NCBI GenBank assembly: GCA_029216955.1
Contig: JANAVB010012195.1
Span: 2,294,864-2,358,863, forward strand
Source of the DNA: Iris pallida
Taxonomy: Eukaryota > Streptophyta > Magnoliopsida > Asparagales > Iridaceae
Length of the DNA: 64,000 bases
Direction: 5' to 3'
In this document: piece by piece, positions 33,217 to 45,970 of the stretch
How positions within the stretch are numbered: position 1 is the stretch's first letter
Layout of the letters: each line of letters begins with the position of its first letter
Position numbers and translations under genes: made by a program
Notes under the pieces: generated by a model
Database searches by the model: none
Seen by the model: the letters and a program-made list of their open reading frames with translations, nothing else
Told to the model about the DNA's origin: nothing

Positions 33217-34724
33217 TTTCCTTTCTATTTTTTTGAAGTGTCCATTAGAGTCCTCAGGCTTTCAACTCATGGTTGAACCCTGATAAAACTAGGGTTTTTG
33301 GTGGTTTTTGCTACTTTCGTATGTTTCTGCTTCATTAGAGTGTGAAGCCTTTTATACAATTTATTCAAATAAATAGCAATTGCCTTCACTGAAATTTCAA
33401 TTTGATTTGGTTGCTTCTAAAAATGCCTTCTACTTATAATGAATCATTACATTGTTGGGAATAATCATTTTCTATCCTATTTTATTTCCTCTTGAAATTT
33501 ATATTTCTTTCATCATTTCTTTTGGCATCCAAATAAAGAAAATAAATCTTGCCCTTTTCGAATGCTGTGAACCAAACCTGGCCTAAGAGTCTTCCACGTG
33601 TATTTTGTACTTTTATTTTATACTAATTTATTATATTATTTATAATTATTTGAAAAAATATTTTATATTTTACCAACTTTTATCGTTTTTATAATTTTCT
33701 AGAAAGTGAAATATTTGCAATAAAAACTATTGGAGGATGAAATATTTTAATAATTGGTATTTATATCATTATTTTTTTATAAATATAAAAATATTGCGGA
33801 AATAGACAAAGATAATGGACAGTAAATATTTATTAGGATAGTGGGTAGTGGGTAGTGGACACCCTTAATTATATTTTAAACTAATTAAATAATATTAACT
33901 AAGATAAAGATATTTTTGGAATTTAAAAAGTAACCTTAATTTTATATCTAAACTAATTAAATAATGAATATAAAACAAAGGTATTTCAGAAATTAAAGAG
34001 TTTCACAGTAAAAACTTTTTAAAATTTTATATATTATAATATAATATTACAGTATAGATTTGTACTAATTACATAAAATTGTCCAAAATTTCCATGAACG
34101 AATTAAGTATTATATGACAAGTTAGGAAGTTGTTGCTTATATATGGATTAAGATTACAACCCTACTATTTGTCACGTGTCGCGTACATCCGTTGTGCACA
34201 TGCATGATCAAGTCTAGTGGAGTTGCAGGACGGCGGCGGCGGTGGACGGGGTGAGGGGGCTCACTCCGGTGACGCCATCGTGCTTCATCGTGCGTGTACA
34301 ACGGATGCATGGTCGGTACGAGTCAAATATCATTTACGTCAAGATTACAATCAACATGACATACAATTTTTAAATTAATCATGTGTGCTTGTCACTTTCC
34401 TAAAGAAAACTTCCAGATTGTGATTTCTTCGATTGAATGGCATAAAAAGCTTCCTCATGCGTCTTTGTCATGGTTATACAATTAGTTTTGATTACATCGT
34501 GTCCTATTTTAATGGATCTATACTTCTTAAAGAGCCATACGGAACTTAGAGAGGAATTAAAGGAGTTGGTCTTTAGTGAGGATTTCCTTTAGAACCGGAC
34601 CTTACTTAAACCTCTGCCACACATGTTTTGAGTGTCAGAATTCTTCTACTTACACACAATCATACCTCTCATTTTCTTCTTCTACCTCCTCCTCCTCCTC
34701 CTCAGTCCCCTCTCTTTCTTCATC
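33217..34724. other. Spacer between beta-xylosidase and NPH3 genes
   Basis: A possible polyadenylation signal (AATAAA, near 33368) follows the beta-xylosidase stop. The rest is AT-rich without open frames. A small GC-rich patch (34188-34310) carries short inverted pieces (CATCCGTTGT and ACAACGGATG). CT-rich sequence with a CTC run (34670-34720) immediately before 34725 is probably the 5' leader of the next gene. Confidence 0.5.
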
Positions 34725-37154
34725 ATGGCTACAAGGAATCTAGGATCCAAAGTAGAAGCATTTCAACTTGAAGGACAAACATGGTACCAAGAACTAATTT
34801 AGTTGATCAAAATATTCATATCAACCAATGCTTTTGTTGTTTATTCATCATATAATTGAAGCTAATGTGCTCTTCTTCAATTAGGACGTGCAAGAATGAC
34901 CTTCCAAGCGATGTTATCATCAACATTGGAGAAATATCTTTTCATCTACACAAGGTACGTGTCCCTTTATTGTGTCCGTATTCTTATACGTGTCCGTATT
35001 CGTGTAACGTAGACTTGTATGCTTGAAATTTTCGCAGTTTCCTTTGCTTAGTAGAAGCGGCCTGCTTCAAAAGATGATCAACGAATTCCACAGCGAGGAA
35101 GGAAGAGGCTGCATTCTGCAGATCCACGACCTCCCCGGCGGGCCGAAGACGTTCGAGCTCGTCGCGAAGTTCTGCTACGACGTAAAGTTCGAGCTCAACG
35201 CCCTCAACGCCGTCCCCCTGCGGTGCGCTGCCGAGCACCTCTGCATGACCGAAGACCTCGTGGCGGGCAACCTCGCAGCGCAGACCGACGGCTTCCTCGG
35301 CGAAGTCTTCGACAAGTACTGGAGGGACACGATGCGCGTCCTCGAGACGTGCGAGCCCCTCCTCCCCCTCGCCGAGGAGCTGCGCGTCGTGTCGAGATGC
35401 ATCGACGCGCTCGCGACGAAGGCCTGCGCCGACCCGACCATCTTCGGCTGGCCCCTGGTCGGCGCGATCACCAACCCGGAGAGCCCGACCGGGAGGGTGA
35501 TGTGGAACGGGATCGACACCGCCGGGGAGAAGCCCCGGTCGCCGAAGGCCGACTGGTGGTACGAGGACGCCTCGACGCTCAGCCTGCCAATGTACAGGCA
35601 GTTGATCCTGGGGATCAAATCGAAGGGCATGAGACCGGAAACTATAGCAGGCTCACTGAAGAACTACGCAATGAAGCATCTGCCGGTAGTAAGCAGCGTG
35701 CTGCAGTCCACCTCAGCCTCGGCGCAGTCGGAGAGCGAACAGCGAACGGTCATCCACGAGATATTCGAGCTGCTGCCGACGGAGAAGGGCGTGTGCTCGA
35801 CGCGATTCCTAGTCACTCTGCTTCGCGCCGCGATGGTCCTGCACGCGAGCCCCTCGTGCCGCGAGAACCTGGAGAAGAGGATCGGCGCGCAGCTGGACGA
35901 TGCCGCATTGGAAGATATATTGATACCGAACTTGGGCTACTCCGTCGAGACGATCTACGACATTGACTGCGTCCACAGGATCGTGGAGAGTTTTGTATCG
36001 GAGTATGATCAGTCCGTCGACAACGTAAGTTCTCCGGCGATATTGGAAATTGCAGATACTTCGTCGACGCTGACACCGATGACAACGGTGGCGAAGCTCG
36101 TCGACGGGTTCCTTGCGGAAGTCGCGACGGACGTGAACTTGAAGTTCGTCAAGTTCCAGTCGCTGGCGGCCGCGATACCGAGCTACGCTAGGATTTCCAA
36201 CGACGGCATCTATCGAGCGATTGATATTTATCTTAAGGTAATTCAACTATTTTGCCAATGAACAGAAACTCCGATACTCTTGTCACATCGTGTCGGACAC
36301 GTACCGGACACGTCACCATCTCCATAGTGTGTCATGTCGTAGGGTATGTATTGGACACAACATGGGCGCGCCCAATTACACTATGACACACTAAAATAAG
36401 GTGATGTGCACATGTCATCGTGTCCTTACTGAGTCCTGCGGCACATACCAATACGTATTGGAGACAATTTATTCAACTCCAAATTACACTGACACCAAAA
36501 ACAGGTGTCGTGTCGCTGTGTCCTTACCGTGTCATATCCGTATCAGTTCAATATAGACGTAACTTGATTTCTGATCATCAATTTGTACTGCATTGTATTG
36601 TATTGTATTGTATTGTATTGTATTTGCAGTCCCACCCGTGGGTGTCGGACGCGGACCGGGAGCAGCTCTGCCAGCTGATGAACTGCCAGAAGCTCTCCCT
36701 GGAGGCGTGCACGCACGCCGCCCAGAACGAGAGGCTCCCGCTGAGAGTGATCGTGCAGGTGCTCTTCTTCGAGCAGCTGCGCCTGCGCACCACGATCGCG
36801 GGCTGGTTCTTCGTGTCGGACAGCATGGGCGACACCCGCGCGCAGCAGCGCAGGGATGCAGCGCAGTCCAAGGACAGCAGCGAGGGGCCGATCCAGCCCG
36901 AGAAGGATGCTACGGAGGAGGAGGAGGAGGAGGAGGACGAGGAGGAGATAAAGGTGCGCGTGTCGGAGCTGGAGAGGGAGTGTCGGATACTGAAGCAGGA
37001 GCTGCAGGAGCACGGGGGGAAGAACAAGGGGGGCTTCTGGGACAGGTTCTGCAGCAAGTTCGGGGTGCGCGCGCTCGCGGCGCGGACGCAGCAGCACGGC
37101 TCGCCGAGGATGGACAAGCAGTGCAACGACGACCAAGTGTCGACGCAGTGCTAG
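34725..37154 (+). CDS. NPH3/RPT2-like (NRL) BTB protein, 4 exons, 617 aa
   Basis: Exons: 34725-34783, 34885-34954, 35038-36237, 36630-37154, all with GT-AG borders and continuous frame. The N-terminal BTB domain (about residues 20-130: [26 protein letters not shown]) is followed by the NPH3 domain (about 190-470). The latter includes [38 protein letters not shown], the conserved [20 protein letters not shown] at the exon 3/4 border and [20 protein letters not shown]. The C-terminus has an acidic run (about 538-549) and a short coiled coil ([18 protein letters not shown]). NRL proteins act at the plasma membrane as CUL3-ligase adaptors or signalling partners of phototropins or in polar auxin transport. 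The start resembles members beginning with a short LGSK(x)EAFxxxGQ(T/A)W segment. Which member it is, and its pathway, cannot be told from the sequence alone. Confidence 0.95.
36592..36624 (+). repeat. TATTG pentanucleotide run beside a splice acceptor
   Basis: About six TATTG units end within a few bases of the intron 3 acceptor (TTTGCAG, 36624-36629) of the NPH3-like gene. They lie where the branch point and pyrimidine tract should be. Confidence 0.8.
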
Positions 37155-38287
37155 ATTGGCATAGCTGGAGATAGAAATCATTAATGAAGCAGTTCCTTTC
37201 AAAAAAGAAAAAGAAAAAGTGTGGAGATAGAAATCACAGTCGGACACAGATGAGATTTTTTTTTTGCTGGACTCTTATATTTTCTGCAGCTGATTTTAAT
37301 TTCTTTGTATTTCCAATTGTTTGAATTTTAAGATTTAAAACACAGTATACTACTTAATTATGTCTTATGTAATTTATATTGGTAAAGTGTAATTGTTAGC
37401 AGCAAAAATGACACGTGCATGCCACTAGCAAAGTAAGAGCATCTATATTAGAGACACTCCGTATACATACTCCAAATTATTAAAAGTTGTATAAAATATT
37501 ATTTTTGGAGTTTGTGTCTTAAAATTGGCACACAATGGTAAACTCCAAACAAATACTCCAAATTTTCTCTTTATTCTCTCTTTTTTTTCTCTTTATTTTT
37601 CCCTTGTTTGGTAAAAAATTGTCTTCCATCTTCTTCTTTTTTTCTTCTCTATTTGGTAAAGAACAATTAGTTTTAGTGGGCTCGAAAATTAATGTATTAG
37701 AGATAGGCCATGTTTCAAACCTATAATGTCTCTCAATTTTCTATCAATTTTCATGTATGAATAAGTGTCCACAAGTGTCCACTATAATTTTTAAGTGCTA
37801 CAAAATTTGGAGAAATTTTGAGTCGCACTCTACTTACTTTATCATAATTCAAGGTGCACCCTTGTCATTTACCATAATGTATAACCCCCCTACTTTAGAC
37901 GTTTTTCGTCTCTTGCTAACAGTTGACCGCTCTGACTCTATTTTTTGACTAAAAAGTCCTTAACTCACTTTATGAGGAACCGTAAAGAATGGAAGCCCCT
38001 AACTTACTTGTGTAATCCCTAAACTACCCATCTCTTTTATAAATCCCTACACCACAGCCAATTCGACGTTCGTTTGAAACCTAACCCACAATCTTTCTTC
38101 CATTTTCACATTTAATCTTGACCTAACCCCCAATCTCTATTCAATTTCCATATTAAATCTTGACCTAACCTCCAATCTCTCTTCCACTCGATCTCTACTG
38201 TAACCTCTCCTTTTCCTTTCCATTCAATTGCGTGGCTTGGTACCAAATATTTAGGGTTCATTGAAGCTTCACCGTGACCGAGCTCCC
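37155..38287. other. Spacer between NPH3-like and GRF genes
   Basis: AT-rich. A block near 37437-37700 starting GAGCATCTATATTAGAGACACTCC resembles the end of a common plant MITE, but its partner is not clear. From about 37850 (AAGGTGCACCCTTGTCATTTACC) to 38280 the text looks like the outer end and leader of a MULE-type element, with CT-rich repeats TAACC(C/T)CCAATCTC. No gene recognised. Confidence 0.4.
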
Positions 38288-38950
38288 ATGGCTAGCTCTG
38301 CAACTTCGGTAAGCTATGTTTTGTGTATTTCCTTTGAACGTATGAAATTTTTTGCTGTTGTGGTTTGTCCCTCTAATTTTCGTTGAATGTGTGACATTTT
38401 CAAATATGTTTAGGAGAAATGTCAACTTTGCTCGAAGCACACCCACCTTGCAGATGAGTGTCTGTTCTTGAGCTCACCTTGCAAGATGGAAAACTGCAAG
38501 GGGATTAGGTATGTTTCGAAGTCAAATACTAAGGCCAATTTTGGGAGAAAGTTTCTGAAGTGCCCCCTCTACTCGGATTTTCAATGGCTGGATGTTGCTG
38601 TTTTGGGTTCAAGCTCTGGAAGCTTATCTTCAACAATTCAAATAGGAGGTTGTTTCTTATGTGGTGGGTTAGGCCATTGGAAGAAGGAATGCACTTGGGA
38701 AGAAGGCACTTGTCCTAATCGAAATTATGGAGGAAAAAGAGCTATTTTAATGTCAAAGAGGAGTCACAACAAGGGAAGAAGATTCTTACAATGCTTGAAA
38801 TGCAACAATGCATTCCAATGGTTGAATGAGGTCACTCTTAGTGAGGATAACAAATCTCAAATCCATGTTCAAGTTGTAGTGAACACGACTTTAGAAGAGT
38901 TTTGTAAAAAAAAATTAGGAAAGGATTGGCTATGTAACATTGAAATCTGA
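38288..38950 (+). CDS. GRF-type/CCHC zinc-finger protein, 2 exons, 185 aa
   Basis: Exon 1 38288-38308 (MASSATS), intron with GTAAGC...TTTAG, exon 2 38414-38950. The product has three metal-binding modules in a row. First is a GRF-like finger (CKMENCKG...SKSNTKANFGRKFLKCPLYSDFQWLD). Second is a CCHC knuckle (CFLCGGLGHWKKEC). Third is a second GRF-like finger (CPNRNYGGKRAILMSKRSHNKGRRFLQCLKCNNAFQWLNE). An extra N-terminal CxxC...H...C (CQLCSKHTHLADEC) may be a further knuckle. GRF fingers bind single-stranded nucleic acid in other proteins. The function here is unknown. It converges on a MULE transposase remnant 950 bp away and could be a transposon accessory gene. The small size and 7-codon first exon make the gene model less certain than the domains. 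Confidence 0.7.
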
Positions 38951-39904
38951 TAGATCATGTACTGGATGCACTATATAAATGGAACAATGTTTTGAAGAAA
39001 ACTGATAATTATGTTGCAATTTTTCACTACTTGTTGCAATTTGTAACTATATAAAGACATGGACACATTGCAAAATGTTCAAACAAAATTAGCTTCTCAA
39101 GTATATGAAGACATACTGCAATCTGCCTCACAAAATACGCTTCACAAAATACGCTTCAAAAAACTGTCCCACAAACATACAATGCTCTGGACATAATACA
39201 GATAACATACTTTCATATGAAGACATAATGAAGACATGGACATGGACATGGACATACTGCAGATAACATACTTTCACAAAATAAGCTTCAAAAAACTGTC
39301 CCACAAACATGCTTTCACAAAATAAGCTTCTCACATGGACATAATGAAGACATGGACATAGACATACTGCACATAATGAAAGAATACTGGACATAATGAA
39401 GGAGAGTACTGCAGATACTTAAAGTATTGCAAACATAACTCAAGTACTGCAAATAAGTCCAGAAAAACATGCTTCAGTAATATTCCCATAAAATGAAGGT
39501 ATACTTCAGTAATATTCCCACAAAACGGCCTAAACAACACTGAGTTTGTTGACATTAGTAATTACAAAACATTCCTTTCTGAACAAAAATGAAGGCATTC
39601 TTCAGTTATATTCCTTTCTGGCCTATCTAACATTCCACTGTAGCCTACAAACTGCATAAAATGCCCAAAAAATTGCCCAAAATGGCCTACTGCTATCCCC
39701 AGCTACTGCTGCTGCTCCATGGAGGTCTGAACACTAGGTCCGTTGACATCCTTGGTGGTAGTTATGATGCAATGTTATTTGTCCTACCAGGTGCATTGGC
39801 CAAGTGTTGTTGTATTTGTTATGCAACTGAAGGTCTTGGAGGCATGAAATTTGTTGAAGGCCTTGGAGGTGTTGTATTTGATTCACCTGCTTATTGTACT
39901 GCCT
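38951..39904. other. 3' region of the GRF gene with internal repeats
   Basis: Contains four to six irregular copies of AAAATAAGCTTCAAAAAACTGTCCCACAAACAT and CATGGACATAATGAAGACATGGACATA (39120-39520). No gene recognised; short frames on both strands are repeat-derived. Confidence 0.55.
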
Positions 39905-40349
39905 TCTTCTCAATAGAGTACACACTTGTGATACAAAACAACCCTTCATCAGCCCCAGTCACTTGATATTGTTGACAAGCTTTGATCTTTGCTCAATTAT
40001 CTTCTTAGCTCTTAGGGTCAAGTCATACTCACCCCATGCTCTAGAAGCCATCTTCCTATCATAGATCATTTACATCATCATCATATGAAACATCACCACA
40101 AACATAGTGATGGGTTTACCTCAGATTTATCTTATCCAACTGTTGAAGCTCTCAGAGAAATTGTTGGTTATGTGCTCAAACTTGGTTGTTTTGTCAAAGT
40201 AGGCTTTACACCATCTGGTCATGTGCTTTCCATCATGTACTCAAGACCCTCTGGATACTGCTGAGAAATTGTTTCAATCTATTTAGCAGTATCTTGTTTC
40301 AATCTATTTAGCAGTATCTACCTCTCTGTAGGCTCTAGCTGACCCCATG
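39905..40349 (-). pseudogene. MULE transposase fragment
   Basis: On the minus strand, in shifting frames, three blocks typical of plant Mutator-like transposases follow one another. They are QQYPEGLEYMMES then WCKAYFDKTTKFEHITNN(F)SESFNSWI (40100-40260), AWGEYDLTLRAKKIIEQRSK (about 39985-40045), and CQQYQVTGADEGLF (about 39930-39980). Several stops and frameshifts, a 25-bp tandem duplication (40271-40320), loss of the SWIM zinc finger, and a cut by LTR X at 40350 make it dead. The catalytic part would lie upstream (to the right) and is not found in the window. Confidence 0.75.
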
Positions 40350-40705
40350 TGTCACGTCCCGCTCCCAGAATACGGTGAGCCGAGTACGTAACATCATCTC
40401 CAGGCTACGCGACATACGAATACTCCAGTACCCATATTCGCGATTGTCGCCCGTAAGGTTCTAGGATAGGTTATCACAGGTCACTATCTTGCATAATAAA
40501 ATCAATATTATTCTACAAGGGACATTCTAAGCTATAACTAGGAAATAGACTTTTCTACCCAGTAACAATTAATCCAATATATAATATAAAAGTATACCTG
40601 AATTAATGATATAAAGAGTATTCTGATTCCAACATAATTGCCTTCAAAAGTAAAATCTTATTCTTGTTCTCCAGTTTCCTTTCAACTTGTCATAGCAATT
40701 TCTTG
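40350..40705 (-). mobile_element. LTR fragment X (minus orientation)
   Basis: Starts on the plus strand with TGTCACGTCCCGCTCCCAG, i.e. a minus-strand LTR ending GAGCGGGACGTGACA. It abuts the LTR of Y at 40706. Its last 109 bases (40597-40705) recur at 46740-46848, again beside the LTR of Y. It is either a separate LTR into which Y inserted, or the true 3' end of the Y LTR. Confidence 0.6.
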
Positions 40706-43368
40706 TGTCATGCCCCAGAACCAGAATACTAGAGAGCGGGGGCGGACACAGCCAGCTACGTATATTGAAGTATAATCTACCTCGCTATACGGTCACGGCT
40801 GTCTAGATACATGAGGGTTTAACTACAAGCCATCAGTCTCTTATGGTCATGAACAAGCCTATTGTCTCAATCTCAAGCAAGTAAGTAAATGTTACAAGAT
40901 GTTAGAGCACCAAATATACAATAGTAAGGCGTCCCATACATTACATATTTGGATGATCATGAAGCTAGTCAAACAAAATATGAGGACTAGCAAGAGTTTC
41001 AGTCATACATGATCAACCCTAGGATTTGTCAATCATGTTACAGCCCGTAGGCAGACAGTAAGTAAAGTTGCAAATGAGCTAACACTTACTCGGCGGCTAA
41101 ACGCCTTAAAAGAATAATTTTTACAATGGAGTGGGAGAGCCAAAATAAAACCCACTCGTTGCCAGGGTTACGCCTGGTGGTCACCATCTGGCTGGAAGGT
41201 AGGAAGATCCTCTGGAGCTGCTCCGATATCTGGCCATACAAAACTAGCTGGGTCAGATCCCAGAAAGAGCAAGTGCCACAAATGAGGCTTCACTTAAGAA
41301 CTAAAACCAGCAATTAGCACAAAACATAATTATATAATATAGACTGAAAATATGGAAAATCATGATGATATACGATAAGATAACCATGGTACTATTCAGA
41401 TAACCAAGTTACAACCCTTAAACCAAACAAGGACCGGGTTGTAACCATTCGTCTGAATGGAACTTAGTTTTCCACCATTTATCGATAAAGTAAAGCACAA
41501 GCATTCAGGCCATATAACAATCTTGTACAGAATCAGGACAAGACTAGACTGGGTTAGACTCCATCCAATCAATCACGGCCAAGCAGTAAGTACGGCTTGA
41601 TACTTTAACTAACTAGAGTTATCACAGGCCTAGTTACTAGCAAGATGCAATAAGATTGTTCCACAGCCACAAGCCCTGCAGACCATCCAGGCTATCCGGA
41701 CGCAAATTAGGGGTTGAATTCATATGGGTACATCGTCCAGGAAATACATGTACCCTTAAGTAGCTTGAAGGATGCAACATATGATAGCGTGCTGAAAATG
41801 TGCCCTACTCGACGGCAGGCTACAGATCCCATAATGGGGCGCCCAGATAATAGGATTGCCTGTAGCTGAAAAATCTCTTCATGACTACTGGATTATTCTA
41901 TTTATTAGCCTTAGTCAGTTTCAGTAGGTACCCCTGACCGTGGTACTCAGGGGGCCCTGTCCTAGATATGATGCGAGACAGTACTGGTTCATTTGTACAA
42001 ACACAATCGTCCATGGTGTCCAGGCTATTCATTCTTGTCAGGTCATGCTAGCCGTCGTAACAGCTTCAATAGTTCCCATCATGCTTGCTTGTCATATCAT
42101 GTCATGTCATGTTTACTTCACACCATACCGTGTACAATTACCATTCCAAACATATTAAATAATTTTGTGATTATCAAGTTCATGACAAAAGGCATAAGAA
42201 TATATAAGGGCAACGGGGTACGCCATAGGGACTCAAAGTCTCTACGCGAGCAAGACTACGCTAGGCCAAAGAAACCCCGAGCGTAAAACAGCTCTACGCG
42301 GGCAAGACCGAAGGATAGAAAGCTCTACGCGAGCAAGAGAGCAGGTGGGGGGAGGAGATTCTACGCGAGCAAGAGAGCAGGTGGGGGGGGGGGAAGATTC
42401 TATGCGAGCAAGCGCTTTACGCTAGCAAAGCCGCATACGGGCGAAACTCTACGCGGGCGACCCCTCTACGCGAGCGGGAGTCTAGCCTCTGCGTAGAGCT
42501 CGATTCAGCTCTGCGTAGAATTGATTACGCGATCACGTGAGAACGTGTGCGTAAAGGGTAATTAATACGCGGGCACGTGAAACGTGTGCGTAAAGGGGGT
42601 AAATGATACGCTGGCACGTAAAACATGGACGTAAAAACTAAATACTACGCTAGCACGTAAGAACGTGTGCGTAAAAACTAAATACTACGCTAGCACGTAA
42701 GAACGTGTACGTAAAAACTTCATCTTCTCCCCAAGGCCAAGACAAGCAGGCGTAAATGCTCAAGAGCTCAAGAAAACCCTATCTCGGTCAAGACTCGATG
42801 AAATCCAACCATTCCAAAACCAAACTTGCGTAACATCAGAATGCCTTCTACATAGAACTCTTAGTTTTCAAAAACAAGCCAGTTAGTAGATCAAAGCCAA
42901 GAAATCCGAAAATACAATAAACTTAGATCTACATGGAATGAACCATAGAAACTTAAAATGCTAAGTACTAAAGTGTCTTAGAATCTTGTGAGAAAGATAA
43001 TAGAACAACAAAAATTGAGTTCCTCCATGAAGCAAGTTGTACTTGCCTACTGCAGGAGGTCGGTGGAGAAATGAAGAAGAAGAGTAGTAATAGGAAATGA
43101 ATGAGGAGAGAGAAGGGTTGTTGGGTTAATAAATGGGGGATGGTAGTAGGTAGGGGTTTGTATACTAACCCAAACGAAACCCAACCAGACCGAACCCAAC
43201 CGAACCCGATGCATGCCCCAGCCAGAATAAACCACACGAGCCTTGAAATGTCAACTAACCCATGCCAATGCAAGAAACCCAAGACTAGCCAGCGACGACA
43301 AGTCAAAATACGGGTCCGGGGTACGTACACGTATACCAAAATACGTATAACGAAAACCTAGGGTGACA
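40706..43368 (-). repeat. 3' LTR of Tekay/Del-like element Y
   Basis: 2663 bp; plus-strand start TGTCATGCCCCAGAACC, end CCTAGGGTGACA. It is highly similar to 46849-49511 and of exactly the same length. It includes minisatellites built from CTACGCGAGCAAG (about 42220-42480) and a 40-bp unit (two copies, 42631-42710). A damaged polypurine tract (43370-43384, read on the minus strand) borders it. Confidence 0.88.
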
Positions 43369-43534
43369 ACTCTACCCACCTTAAAAGAATTCTGTCCTCG
43401 AAATTTAATCAAGAGGCTAGAGATGTCGAGCAAGCTATACTAATCACAGGCAAGATATAACTAAGCAATCAATCGAACAATCAATCATGCAAGCAAGGAA
43501 TCGAAGGCATGAGGCATAAGGAAGATATTATACC

Positions 43535-45970
43535 TTACGAGTCAAACAGGTCGGGATATCGCGATCGGATGTCATCCTCACGCTCCCACGTTGACTCACC
43601 CAAAGAGTGATGACCCCTTGCAACACGGACTAACTTGATAGTCTTGTTCTTGAGTATCTTCTCTCTTCGGTCCAATATGGATACGGGTCTCTCCTCATAC
43701 GAAAGGTTGGCACCAACAACTAATTCCGAATGATCAAGGATATGACTCGGATCCTGGATATACCGTCGCAATTGGAATACATGGAAGACATCATGCACCT
43801 CACGTAACGACGACAGGAGAGCGAGACGATAGGACACATCATCTACTCGCTCAAGAATGTCGAATAGCCCTATATACCTAGGACTAAGCTTTCTCCGTAC
43901 GCCAAAATGAATGATACCACGGGTAGGCGAGATCCTGAGGAATACATGGTCGCCGACAAAAAATTTAAGGGGACGCCGATGAGAATCGGCCCAATGACGC
44001 TGGCGATCTTGTGCAACTCGAAGATGATCTCTGACTTGCCCGACCACCTCAATAGTCTGCATTACCATCTCTGGACCAAGCATTTGCCTCTCGCCTAATC
44101 GTCCCAAGCTAAAGGAGATCCACACTTTCTGCCATACAAGGCCTCATAGGGTGCCATCTGGATACTGGCGTGGAAACTGTTGTTATAGGAGAACTCCACG
44201 AGACGCATGTGATCTTCCCACGAACCACCAAAGTCAAGTGTACATGAACGCAACATATCTTCAAGAGTCTGGATCGTACGCTCCGACTGACCATCTGTCT
44301 GCGGATGATAAGCTGAACTGAACTTGAGACAAGTCCCCAAACTTTTATGAAGACTCTGCCAAAAGTACGATGTGAATCTGGAATCTCTGTCGGATATAAT
44401 ACTGACTGGTACTCCATGCAACCTGACTATCTGCCTGAGATACATCTCTGCAAGATGATCTGTCGACTGACCAACCTTGAAAGAAAGAAAATGAGCTACC
44501 TTAGTGAGTCTGTCGACTATAACCCAGATAGCATCTCTCTCAGCTGGGGATCTAGGTAATCCCGTTACAAAATCCATGGTAATGTGCTCCTATTTCCATT
44601 CTAGGATCGACAAAGGTTGAAGAAGTCCAGCCGGTCTCTGAGGTTCAGCTTTAACTTGTTGGCAAACTAAACATCGAGAGACAAACGGGGCGCGCTATCT
44701 CCCTCTTCATACCATTCCACCGAAAATGCTGCCGAATATCACGATACATCTTCGTACCGCCCGAATGAATCGAATACTGAGAACTGTGAGCTTCTGCTAT
44801 GATCTCCTGTCTGATATCACCACTAGGTACACAAAGATGCCTTCCATGTCGAAGTGTACCATCCTCATGGACACATAACTCTGGTCTTCGTCCTGCTACA
44901 CATTCTGTCCTAAGCCACTGAAGCTTAGGATCTAATGACTGAGCTAACATGATCCTCTTAACTATACTAGACTGAACTTGCATACTGGCCATCAATGCCA
45001 CACTGGTAGGAAGGATAACTTCTATACCCATCTTCAGAAGATCTGTTAACAACTCTGGTTGTGCTGTTAGAAAATAAACTCCGGCTCTCCTGCTTTGTGC
45101 ATCTGCAACAACGTTGGCCTTCCCAGGATGATACTGTAGATTGATGTCATAATTCATAAGTAGCTCTAGCTACCTCCTCTGACGCATGTTAAGATCCTTC
45201 TGGGTAAACACATACTTCAGGTTCTTGTTGTCGGTGAAAATCTCCACCCTATCTCCATACAAATAATGCCTCCACAGATTAAGTGCAAACACTACTGCTG
45301 CCAGCTCCAAGTTATGGGTCGGGTAATTTCTCTCATGATCATGAAGTTGACGGGACGCATAAGCTATTACCTTCCCATGATGCATCAAAATATATCCTAA
45401 ACCTCTGTCTGAAGTATCACAATACACTGAGAATCCCCCGGACCCATCTGGAAGCGTGAGAATGGGTGCCGTCATCAAGCCTTGCTTCAACTTCACAAAA
45501 GATTTCTGACATTCTGCGGTCCAAGCAAACTGTACATCCTTGCGGGTCAACTGGGTCATAGGTGATGAAATCCGTGCAAATTTTGAAACAAATTGCCGGT
45601 AGTAGCCGGCCAAGCCAAGAAAACTGCAAACTTCTGCAATGGTACTGGGTACTGGCCACGTCTCAATAGCCACGATCTTTTGGGGAACTACTTCCACTCC
45701 ACCTCTGGTGATAATATGACCTAAATATGAAATGCGATCGAGCCAGAACTCGCATTTACTGAACTTCGCATACAACTGGTGCTCTCTGAGAATCTGGAGG
45801 ACGACCCTGAGATGCTGCTCATGCTCCGCTTCACTCTTGCTGTAGACCAGGATGTCGTCTATAAACACAATCACAAACTGATCCAAATAAGACACGAAGA
45901 TACGATTCATGAGGTCCATGAATACAGCCGGCGCATTGGTTGCTCCAAAGGACATCACAAGGAACTCATG
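43535..45970 (-). pseudogene. Partial pol of Tekay/Del-like chromovirus Y
   Basis: Read right to left: the reverse transcriptase from [13 protein letters not shown] and catalytic FIDDILVYS (45970-45700), RNase H ([30 protein letters not shown]) to a stop at 45170-45172 (TAG for Trp). Next come the integrase zinc domain (44651-45157, HSGGTKMYRDIRQHFRW), a frameshift and a second TAG for Trp (44590-44592). The integrase core (DFVTGLPRS, ISDRDSRFTS, YHPQTDGQSERTIQ) follows, and finally a chromodomain-like tail (KTIKLVRVARG...STWEREDDIRSRYPDLF). Gag, protease and the first third of reverse transcriptase are missing at the 45969 junction. Confidence 0.92.

Noticed and set aside
35223..35966. 247-codon alternative plus frame within the NPH3-like exon
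   Set aside because: Arg-rich shadow frame; the other frame shows the conserved NPH3 motifs and proper splice borders.
36543..37247. 234-codon minus frame opposite NPH3-like exon 4
   Set aside because: Leu/Val-rich mirror of a GC-rich acidic coding exon.
42101..42113. TGTCATGTCATG runs in the Y LTRs as a regulatory array
   Set aside because: Only two to three units and present in ordinary LTR context; too little to claim.
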